DNA from: Lepas anatifera
Lineage: Eukaryota > Arthropoda > Thecostraca > Lepadidae
Assembly: GCA_034440635.1 (NCBI GenBank)
Contig: JAOTON010000046.1
Location: 372,001-436,000 of the forward strand
DNA: 64,000 nt
Direction: 5' to 3'
The notes under the pieces are model-generated. The model worked only from the letters and a program-made list of their open reading frames with translations, was not told where the DNA came from and ran no database searches. Each line of letters starts with the position of its first letter. Position 1 is the stretch's first letter. Of this stretch, positions 55,455 through 64,000 are shown piece after piece. The translations under genes were made by a program, and so were the position numbers.

Positions 55455-57420
55455 CCCAGTTTCATTTTATTTCATTTCATTTATTTAGCACATTGTCTAC
55501 GGGCTGCGTCTCCCATTCACAGACAAAGTCAATTCCTAAAAACCTAACTAGAACAATAAACATGATGGTCATAAAGCTAAAACATATTCGTACCAGATTC
55601 AAAAGTCATACAGTCAGGTAGTTCTAATTCTATAATAAATATAAAGATGTAAAATCACCACTTCAGTTGTAAACATACATCTTTCAGTTGTTCATCCTAC
55701 GTATCTCGTCACAGAGGATTTAAATTCACTAAGTGAAGTGTTTGGTGAAACGGGTCTATACCTGGGCTTCTCCTTAAAAACTAATTTACCACTCGCGGGA
55801 TTCTGCCAAACAGACTATCCTTAACAATATTCGCCCTCGCAAAAGGGATGCTCAAATCTAGCTGGTTATTTCTTCCTTGTCTTGCCGGTACGTGAAGAGG
55901 AAAACATTAAGTAAAATAGAGGAGTCAACCATGCCGCGGTGGATTTTAAAAGCAAACATAATGTCGTGTTGAAGCCTACGAGCAGAAAGAGATGCAGTCC
56001 TATGACTCAACAATAAATTTCTATAGGCATGGGACCCAGACGCGCTATGGTTCGAAGCTGTTGCATTCAACCACATCATATACTTATATTGCACTCTCCA
56101 CACGATCCCGATGAACGCGTGCAGCCCTTGCCCATATAACACTGCAGTACTCTAAAACTGATCCAACATGCACGCAATAAGACGTCCGCACGGAGGCTAA
56201 GCTGATGCCTCCCCAGCACCACGTATTACTCCTGCTTTTTGGAAAGATCTTATTAAAAAAATCGAGAATATTTCTAGCTTTTTTAACTACTGAATCAATG
56301 TGAGGTGCAAATGTTAGTTTCTTATCCAGAATAACACCAAGGTCCCTGATGGTGTCCACATGCTCAAGGGCAGTGTTTCCGACGAAATAGTAGGATTATA
56401 TGGAAGCATTTTCAGTCATCCTAAATGACTTACATTTTGAGGGGTTAAAATTTAGTTTCCAGGAATGGGACCAATCAGATGATTAAAGTAATCTTGCAAG
56501 GCGACTGCGTCTTCCGCAGAGTTAATTTCTCGAAAAAATTTTGACATTATCGGTAAACATGAGACAGTGAGAATTAATTTGGACCGGAAGATCATTGATA
56601 TACATGGCGAACATTAGGGAGACAGCAGTCCGCCCTCCGGCGTGCCTGAGGCTACAGCCGTCCAGTCAGAGCATTTTCCATTTACAATCACACGCTGAGC
56701 TCTGCCATGCAAATAAGAGGAGATCCAATTCCAGGCAGGCCCAGTTATATTAAATGAGTGATAAAACTTGTGAAGCAAGAGGGTGTGGTCAACGCTCTGA
56801 AAGGCTGCCGCAAAATCAGTGTAAATGCAGTCTGTCTGAGATCCCTGGCATATTGCACCCCATGCCTCATTCAGTAGTGTGGCGAGGTTGGTCGCGCAGG
56901 ACCGTCGCTCCATGAAGCCGTGCTGTGTAGGGGACAGCGCCGGTAGGACATGACTCAGTAGGGACGTATGTACAATTTTCTCTAGTGCCTTTCCAAAAAG
57001 GGGAATCAGGGATACAGATCTTTAATTCGCCGGGTTCTTATGGCAGCCTTTTTGTGAATGGGAACAACGTTGGCTTGTTTCCATCTCCTCGGAAAGACAC
57101 CTTTGGCTAGCGACATATTAAAGAGTCTTGTCAGTGGTTCAGAAAGCTTTTCAAAACACTCTCGAATGATTCTGGCACTTATACCGTCTGGTCCGCAGGC
57201 ATTATTCACCGGTATGTTACGCATCACAGCTTTAACCCCTTGCTCACTGCACCGCAGCTCAGATAACACAGGCAGCTCATGAGCTGGCACCTCGGGAAAA
57301 GGATGCACGACACGCAGATCTGTAAACTTTTTTGCAAACGCTCGGTTCAGTAAATTTGTTTTCTCCCTATCGTCAGTGACAATACCACCATCAGCAGATA
57401 ACACTGACATACTTTTCCTA
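55455..57420 (-). mobile_element. Degraded Jockey-like LINE: RT through 3' tail
   Basis: Minus-strand pieces in order: pre-RT and RT blocks 1-2 (57410-57006: NNACGPDGISARIIREC, FPRRWKQANVVPIHKKA), palm (56913-56614: TDCIYTDFAAAFQSVDHTLL, GTPEGGLLSP), then a frameshifted continuation with MFTDNVKIF where F/Y-x-DD is expected, RT-thumb DLGVILDKKLTFAPHI (56359-56084), and a C-terminal frame (56142-55858). It ends in an AAATGAAATG-type tail at about 55455-55490. Several frameshifts make it inactive; the second catalytic Asp appears mutated (TDN). Confidence 0.85.
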
Positions 57421-59203
57421 CCTCCCTTTAAGAACTTTTAAGAAAGACCAAAAACGTTTTGGGTTAGTTTTAATGAGCCGTTTGTGAAACCGGCAATATA
57501 TTCACCGTATTTAACATCGGACATATTTCTAAAATCACTTCTCTTCTCCCTGAGTTAACATGTAAAAAATGGCCTCATTGCACTAGACGATTGGAATAGA
57601 CCAAATCTCAAAACCTTGGTCAAAGCCCCGACCAAAACCACATTACGGTGAGACGTTATGGACCTGGACGGTTTCACTTCTTTTCTCGATTCTATTCTTC
57701 ATAAAAGTAGGGAACATTACTTTGGTAAGTAGGCACCTGACTACTTTTATGCGGATCCAGGATTTCAAATCGGGGTAATACTTCAGTATTCCCCTGATGA
57801 TCTTAGCACCAGAGGTGCGTCACATTTTGGCCGCGTAAAGGAGTCAGGGGCGCCGAATTGCATCACGGGGACGGGATGCCGCTAGCCGCATATTGAGGGA
57901 AAGGGGATGGGAGACAACTTTTCAAGCATCGCTGCAGACGGTTCAGAGCGCACCGATGTTCGGTTGGGGCTCTCTGTCCCACTGCGCCAGCCCTGAATAC
58001 GCTGGTACCCCTGGCAGCTATTGCTTCATCACAGGCGGCACGCGCGCCGTCAGGTCCACCTTGTTTTTCCTCATCTGCACCACACAGCTGTCCCTGCCTG
58101 CGGGCAAATCCCTTCATTGCATCACACCCTGACCACCTCGATCTCTGGTTGGCCGTTTCTGCCGTCGGCGACGTCATTCTGACGTCACGCTGAGTCGGCA
58201 GCCACGTCTTGCGGCGCCACCTGGCGTAGACAGCTGAGCAGCAGCTGGCGGCGCGGCGGGACCGGCGCTGTGTTATCGCAGATAGCGGATGTAAGCGACA
58301 GTGGTGAAGCGGCGGCCGGAGCGGAGGTGCGCCTCTGTAACGCAGTGACGACAACGCCGGTGTGAGCGGGCCTGAGAGAGGTCAGACCACAGTGAAAGCA
58401 GGACAGAGCACAGCGGGAAACGGCGGCGTTCCGTCTAAGAGCAGTCGCCTAGTGTAGTAGCTGCGCCTGATGTGTTTGTGATTAGGAAACTCGATGTGTG
58501 GTTTTCGACTACAGGCGTACTACTTTACTCCTACCACCATTTGAATCTGCAAATAATTCCACGTTAAAATACAGAAGCTTCAAGTTGTTTCCAAACCTGA
58601 ACCAGGGGTTACACCGGAATCTTTGCCAGCGTTTGTTGTGACTTGCAGGGCGGCAGTCTGTTCAGCGACTGGAAAGACAACGGGTGCTGCAACTCCGCGC
58701 AAGAAGTTACAAGAATACGACATTGCTCCACCTTTGAACGAAAAACTAGTTTAACCAGCTTACAGAAACCGTTGGGTGCCCTGCATGGTAGCAGGCTGTA
58801 ACGTAGACCCAGGCATATCTAGTCACGTAAACAACTGTGATCGATCTTGGCTGCATTCGTTTGTGGTGACGAATCTGTCTGACAAACGGAAGGCTGTATA
58901 AGGTTGAGGACTTCTCGTGGACCAATCCTGACCTCAGCTTATTTCTGACGACTTTGAGTGACCTTCAGCCAGGCGTAGATACACAACTGAAGACTGCACA
59001 GGATTCCAGTTCTGGATTCAGGATCTGATATCACGCTGCAGTGACAGCGTTCTCTCAGACACAACGCGGAGGTGCGTGCTTGGGACTTCCCTGGCAGCAT
59101 CTTTGTTCCTCAGCGCTGCACCAACACCCTGATAGCGCTGCCAGCGACCCTAGCTGTCGTCACTCACCGGCTTTCCCGTCTGCAGCTGCACCGAGCTTCC
59201 GCC
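57421..59203 (+). other. Upstream and probable 5' UTR region of the Rab gene
   Basis: A MITE-like end ATGCGGATCCAGGATTTC lies near 57750. From about 58130 to 58400 the DNA is CpG-rich with TGACGTCA-like words (GACGTCATTCTGACGTCACG near 58170), a plausible TATA-less promoter. The segment 58400-59203 shows no coding potential and is a candidate 5' UTR, possibly with an intron. Confidence 0.45.
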
Positions 59204-60102
59204 ATGGCTGGAAACAACGCTGACGACTCCTACGACTATATATTCAAAGGTTCGTAACGGTGGTTAACTGCCATGACTGCAGACCGCTAATATGCTTATT
59301 TTTACACGTCACTACTGCAATCTTTGTTTCGGAAAAGCACTCCTTTGATCTGTCTGGAAACTTAAATGGCATGCCAAATTTACTTCGAAGCATCCGTAGG
59401 TATCCGTAATACACATGAGAATCCAAGGGGGCTGTGGGGGCAGGGGCACGTGCCCCCAATCGACCAACTCGCCGCTCCCTGGAACCACTTCCGCTCCTCC
59501 TGAAACCTCGCTCCCCAGCCCCGAACCCCCAGACGCAAGTATTGGGGCACCCACGATGCAAAGTGGTGACCCTCGGATAGCCGATAGGTCACAACTTAAG
59601 AATTCGCGCCACTGGCCATTGTTGCTCTCCCTCCAGCCCAGTGGCGGATACAAGGGGGTTGGGGGATTCAAGCCCCCCCCTCGAAATACCAGTGCCTGTA
59701 GTAATTGCATAACGTAAGGCTGTAGGAGGTGATGGTGGGTGAGGCTCTGAGTGCCCAGTCCCCCTCCCCAGTGGAGCCCTGGACCTGCCACTGCTCTGGA
59801 TCCAAATGACCCTCATTGGCCATCGGATGTCCTGGAGCCGGCAGTGCTGTGATGTTTTTTCTCCGGGATATCAGCTCAGAAAGATTTTAACCCCATTATA
59901 TGTAGTGCGAGGTGACATAGCTAATCACCTAATCGTGAACTTGTAGTTGGTAATCGGAAGATAATGAAACACAGTATTCATGCGTCTGTTTCTCAGTGTC
60001 ACTTAACCATAAAGAAGCGCTCATTGCGCCATACTTAACCATTACGCCACGGAGGAAGCAAGTTGATATCTCCTATAAGATCGGTCGTAAAATGCCGTAG
60101 AG

Positions 60103-60154
<52 letters not shown>

Positions 60155-61770
60155 CGTTGCACGACTATATATGCTGTTCCGTACATTTCGCCGCAGTAAT
60201 GAACCCGAAATACTGGGAGACATATTTTCATTGCTGCTGTGTTCGGTGGCCCGCACATAGTCGCTGCTGTCGTTGGGTTATTGGCACTGGTGGGCAGTGA
60301 CGGATCTAGCCGCTCGATTTGGGAGAGGCAAACCAAAGTCGAAAGGCAAAAAAGTCACAGTGTAAAATCGAACTACAATATGACTGTCCGATAGAATTTT
60401 GGGTATTTTATGCGAAAAGCAAAAAGAAAAAAGTCTCTGGCTGAAAAATATGGGTTCAAGATACTTTTTTCCTATCCAAGGCCCTATATTTCCACTGAAC
60501 TTAACTGGTTCTGTTTAAAGTTGAGAGTTGAAGCACGAAAATCTTGCTTATAAACTAAAGAGGAGTCGGGGAAAAAGGAGGTTGATTGCTGGGGGGGCAA
60601 AAACATAGTTTTGCCCCGAGCTTTTCCGCTTGGGGGGCAAATCCCTTTTGCCCCCCTGGATCCACCACTGCTGGTGGGTACTCGTCTCCGAGTCCGGCAG
60701 TGGTTCTGGTGCGTGACTTGCCCGTGTCCGACAGTGTTCTGGTGCGTGACTTGCGCGTGTCCGGCAGTGTTCTGGTGCGTGTCTTGCCCGTGTCCGGCAG
60801 TGGTGCTAAGGCGTGACTTGCCCGTATCCGGCAGTGGTGCTAATGCGTGACTTGCCCGTGTCCGACAGTGTTCTGGTGCGTGACTTGCCCGTGACCGGCA
60901 GTGGTGCTAATGCGTGACTTGCCCGTGTCCGGCAGTGGTTCTGGTGGGTGATTCGTCCGTGTCCGGCAGTGGTTCTGGTGCGTGACTTGCCCGTGTCCGG
61001 CAGTGGTTCTGGTACGTGACTTGCCCGTGTCCGGCAGTGGTGCTAATGCGTGACTTGCCCGTGTCCGGCAGTGGTTCTGGTGCGTGACTTGCCCGTGTCC
61101 GGCAGTGGTTCTGGTGGGTGATTCGTCCGTGTCCGGCAGTGGTTCTGGTACGTGACTTGCCCGTGTCCGGCAGTGGTTCTGGTGCGTGACTTGCCCGTGA
61201 CCGGCAGTGGTGCTAATGCGTGACTTGCCCGTGTCCGGCAGTGGTTCTGGTGGGTGATTCGTCCGTGTCCGGCAGTGGTTATGGTACGTGACTTGCCCGT
61301 GTCCGGCAGTGGTTCTGGTGCGTGACTTGCCCGTGACCGGCAGTGGTGCTAATGCGTGACTTGCCCGTGTCCGGCAGTGGTTCTGGTGGGTGATTCGTCC
61401 GTGTCCGGCAGTGGTTCTGGTGGGTGATTCGTCCGTGTCCGACAGTGGTTCTGGTGCGTGACTTGCCCGTATCCGGCAGTGGTGCTAATGCGTGACTTGC
61501 CTGTATCCGGCAGTGGTTCTGGTGCGTGACTTGCCCGTGTTCGGCAGTGATTCTGGTGCGTGACTTGCCCGTGTCCGGCAGTGTTCTGGTGCGTGACTTG
61601 CCCGTGTCCGGCAGTGGTTCTGGTGCATGACTTGCCCGTGTCCGGCAGTGGTTCTGGTGGGCGATTCGTCCGTGGGTAAGAGCAGTCTCTTCACCCGCTT
61701 CACCCGCAACAAGTTTGAGATGAAGACGCTGCCGACCATCGGCCTCGACTTCGACACCAAGAACATGATG
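59204..61770 (+). CDS. Rab small GTPase, first two coding exons (gene continues past the window)
   Basis: Exon 1 is 59204-59249 (MAGNNADDSYDYIFK, donor AAAG/GTTCGT) and exon 2 is 61649-61770 (acceptor CCGGCAG, donor ATG/GTACGT); the phases agree and give 56 residues. Exon 2 encodes VVLVGDSSVGKSSLFTRFTR, holding the nucleotide-binding P-loop GDSSVGKS, and then TLPTIGLDFDTKNM, the switch I region with the conserved Thr. The YDY(I/L)FK start and RFTRN after the P-loop resemble Rab11 most, but switch I differs (GLDFDT), so the subfamily is uncertain. Such GTPases act in vesicle traffic, cycling between membrane and cytosol; the C-terminal prenylation motif lies outside the window. ATG 59204 has a strong context (GCCATGG). 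No third exon was found up to 64000, so intron 2 exceeds 2.2 kb. Intron 1 contains an AT microsatellite, MITEs and an array of copied exon 2 acceptors. Confidence 0.88.
59639..59793. mobile_element. MITE in Rab intron 1, CAGTGGCGGAT family
   Basis: About 155 bp from CAGTGGCGGATACAAGGGGG to inverted CCTGGACCTGCCACTG. It appears nested in an older copy of the CATAGGCGGATCC family spanning about 59415-59810 (left part has GGGGCACGTGCCCCC and ATCGACC; right end CTGGATCCA). Target duplication not clear. Confidence 0.6.
60109..60152. repeat. AT dinucleotide microsatellite
   Basis: 22 consecutive AT units in Rab intron 1. Confidence 0.97.
60295..60670. mobile_element. hAT-type MITE inserted into the Rab splice-site array
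   Basis: 376 bp from CAGTGACGGATCTAG to inverted CTGGATCCACCACTG with an exact 8-bp duplication CTGGTGGG (60287-60294 and 60671-60678). The duplicated octamer is itself part of the P-loop-derived repeat (TTCTGGTGGGTGATTCG), so the element landed in or at the edge of the array. Confidence 0.92.
60693..61648 (+). repeat. 34-bp array of copied exon 2 acceptor plus P-loop coding start
   Basis: About 28 units, mostly 34 bp (some 33), of CCGGCAG/TGGTTCTGGTG followed by (C/G)GTGA(C/T)TTGCCCGTG or GGTGATTCGTCCGTG. The last unit runs directly into the real exon 2, which starts TGGTTCTGGTGGGCGATTCG. Variants are ordered as a higher-order repeat of four units (about 136 bp), seen around 61197 and again around 61333. 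The long minus-strand frame over it is an artefact. Confidence 0.95.
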
Positions 61771-63286
61771 GTACGTAGGTGCCACAAGGGGGCACTTCAG
61801 CTGGAGCCACGACCTTAGCCTTGATTTTGAGATTGAAAAAAACGTTAATCTACACATTTTATGACTAAAGCTTAATTCCTTGGTTGAGTGTCGACATAAC
61901 CCTGTCTTAAATATGACACTGATTGTGGATTCCAATTCATTATTAGCATGATAATGTAAATGAGTGCATAATTAACATGCGTCATATCATTCAGTGACAG
62001 ATTTATGGTTTCGGTAAAGGCAGACACTATCATCTGAGGGTGCCTTTTGTGCTTCTCAAGGGGTGCCCGGCCGACGCACCTTCCTAGCGTTTTTAAGGGG
62101 TGGTTGTTTGAAAGGTCCAATCGGGAGATATCAGAGCAAATTTGACCGAAGCGTGTGCTGCGGTCTGAAGAGAGGCTGTCAAATAGTCGAAGGGAAGTCT
62201 GCGGCTACCACTGAGTCGGTGGCAAACAATGGAAAATGCCCCGTAAAAAGGGCACCACTGCCAGGGCCACCCTCTAAAGTCCACTTTAAATTTAAGGCGC
62301 ATGCACCGCACTTATCGTATTTCAAGGGAATTCAGGTCACTTTGGGGGAGTTGAATGGGCGTCCGATGTTCACAGGAGGGAGGCTCCACGGACCTAAGGG
62401 GGGAGGGGTGACCGCCCTTTCACCTCTCCCTTGGATCTGTCCCTGATGTCATTACATAGGGGACCGAAACGGGCTTAATCATTTGTATATTTGATTCATA
62501 GCAAAGTATCTGCAAATATAAAATTACCCACTGAACCTGGGAAAATCCAGCTGCGTTTAGTGGAAAATCTCATCCAATCTAAGTTTGCAAGGTACTTTTT
62601 GTTATGCACTACTGCGTGGGAGGACAAAAAGTATCTTTTACTAGCTCCAAAACCAATCATGATACGGATGAAACAGAAACGTGGGTCAAATCCCACCACC
62701 GTCCGTTTACACTTTACCGCATTTAAATAATGCCCTTTATCCTGATATGCCACATACTGGGCCATCATACGTATGTACAGTTTGATTATAGAAATCTCCC
62801 ATGGTTTAGGAATCATTAGACTTAGAACAGAACCAAGACCAGAAAGTATCAGAGGGTAAACCGGACCTTAATTCAACGTCAAATCTTGAAATTCAACAGT
62901 AATTTGTATATTATCAGACTCAGTACGGCGAGACACGGCCCGACTCCATGTGAGCCATCATAATGGCACACAAATCATTTAGCTGTATCAAATGTGGTGA
63001 GTTAAATCGCATGCGAGAAGTCAGAACCAGCACACTGTTTCGCTTAGGACTTGATTTCAAGCACATGCACGTACCTGCGTGGAATTCCCGTTTTCACTGC
63101 AAACTGCGCTGCTACTGTCAGAGCTGATAATGCTCCGGGGTCAGGGGTCGGGAGGCCTCGCGGTAAACGCCCTGAGGCGCTCGGCAACAGGGGGAGGGGA
63201 GGGACAAGAGGCGACGCCGGGTATACGCCACTCCACCGCCGTACATAGTTACGGCAGCGAATGTTCAACACGCTGCATCAGCCAAG
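61771..63286. other. Rab intron 2; no exon recognised
   Basis: Starts with donor GTACGT. AT-rich; a partial MITE-like end CCCTTGGATCTGTCCCTG lies near 62430 and GC-richer DNA at 63110-63240. The next Rab exon (switch II, WDTAGQ block) was sought and not found. Confidence 0.6.
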
Positions 63287-63542
63287 CATAGGCGGATCCA
63301 GGGGGCAAGTTGGCCACCTTCCCCCAACCGACCCTCCGGTGCCCCCTGAAATGGTCACGGCATCCCCTGGAAGGTCGATGGTACCCCCTGAAATGCCACT
63401 TTCCACACCCTTGGATTGAAGTATCGAAGCCCTGCGATAGGATTTGCGCCCATCTGATAAGTGTTGGCGCCCGCTGGTCCGGATGGTGTTCCCTTCCGAC
63501 CATGTACCCTCCCCCGATCTGAAGTCCATGGATCCACCCATG
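63287..63542. mobile_element. MITE, CATAGGCGGATCCAGG family
   Basis: 256 bp from CATAGGCGGATCCAGGGGG to inverted CCATGGATCCACCCATG; flanks CAGCCAAG and TAGCTAAA match at 5 of 8. Same family as 22676-22921, older by end divergence. Confidence 0.8.
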
Positions 63543-64000
63543 TAGCTAAATAGATATCAGTGCAGCTCTCCGAGGAAAGGGAAGAACCCAGTGAGAGGTG
63601 AAGCTGCTCATATATCCTGGCATTAAGATGGGGAACTATCAGTAATAATTCGAGAACAATAAAACAGAGGCTAGCGACGGTAACACATCCCGGGCTTAGC
63701 ATTATCTCGAGAGCCATCTGAACTCGTTTTTCCATTCACGTCCCAGAGCTGGCACTAACTTTCCATAGAGACAGTTTCTCATCTAGCGAGCTATTTAGCG
63801 TCGCTGCGCCGCTGTCTCTCCCATTGTTAACAGAAGCATTTCAAACGGACGGGGCTTAGGCGGGGTTTCATATTTTAAATTTGTTTTTTGGGCGGGGGAG
63901 GGCAGAGAAGGCGCCTGGGAATGCTCGGGTACTGCCGAAATTAGACTCTTATCCACCCCTGAGATGTGTAATAGGTATGTGATCACGTGGTGTAAAAACC
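63543..64000. other. No gene recognised
   Basis: Presumably still Rab intron 2. Nothing recognisable. Confidence 0.5.

Noticed and set aside
60693..61648. CRISPR-like regular repeat array
   Set aside because: Direct head-to-tail repeats without unique spacers in a eukaryotic intron; units derive from exon 2.
61279..61935. 218-codon minus-strand frame of HQNHCRTRTS-type repeats
   Set aside because: Antisense reading of the Rab splice-site array.

Overview
This is eukaryotic nuclear DNA: genes split by short GT-AG introns, tRNA-derived SINEs, non-LTR and Ty3/Gypsy retrotransposon debris and many small inverted-repeat transposons. GC-rich coding exons in AT-richer, repeat-laden DNA, together with the element types, suggest an invertebrate metazoan. 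An arthropod, perhaps a crustacean such as a barnacle, is my guess and is not proven by the window. || Three host genes can be modelled exon by exon. (1) 23250-27608 (+): an HSPBAP1-like JmjC protein; eight coding exons join in phase into 426 residues with a complete iron-binding triad. (2) 29666-39773 (-): a conserved twelve-finger C2H2 zinc-finger protein; thirteen coding exons join into 750 residues, and three fingers are completed only across splice junctions, which supports the model. It is tail-to-tail with gene 1. (3) 59204-61770 (+), running off the window: the first two coding exons of a Rab small GTPase, closest by eye to Rab11. || Layout: 1-6.6 kb holds a Gypsy fragment, a SINE, a MITE and GC-rich non-coding blocks. 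6.1-23.1 kb is a transposon nest: a minus-strand LINE (A) is split by a plus-strand LINE (B), which is split by an 11.8-kb hAT-type insertion (C) with terminal inverted repeats and an exact 8-bp target duplication; C contains further elements. 23.2-39.8 kb holds genes 1 and 2. 39.8-58 kb has no recognised gene but many MITEs and two degraded minus-strand LINEs. 58-64 kb holds the Rab gene start. || The most striking observation is that all three genes carry minisatellite arrays placed at exon edges, and several are made of copies of the splice site plus adjoining exon sequence. In the Rab gene about 28 copies of the exon 2 acceptor plus the start of the P-loop coding sequence precede the real exon. 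In the zinc-finger gene the donors of exons 2 and 12 are repeated as arrays and the exon 5 acceptor is duplicated. In HSPBAP1 the exon 7 edge and the stop-codon region are repeated. In four cases checked by reading (Rab exon 2, zinc-finger exons 5 and 12, and the leading units), use of a decoy site leads to an early stop. This looks like repeated local tandem duplication seeded at splice junctions.
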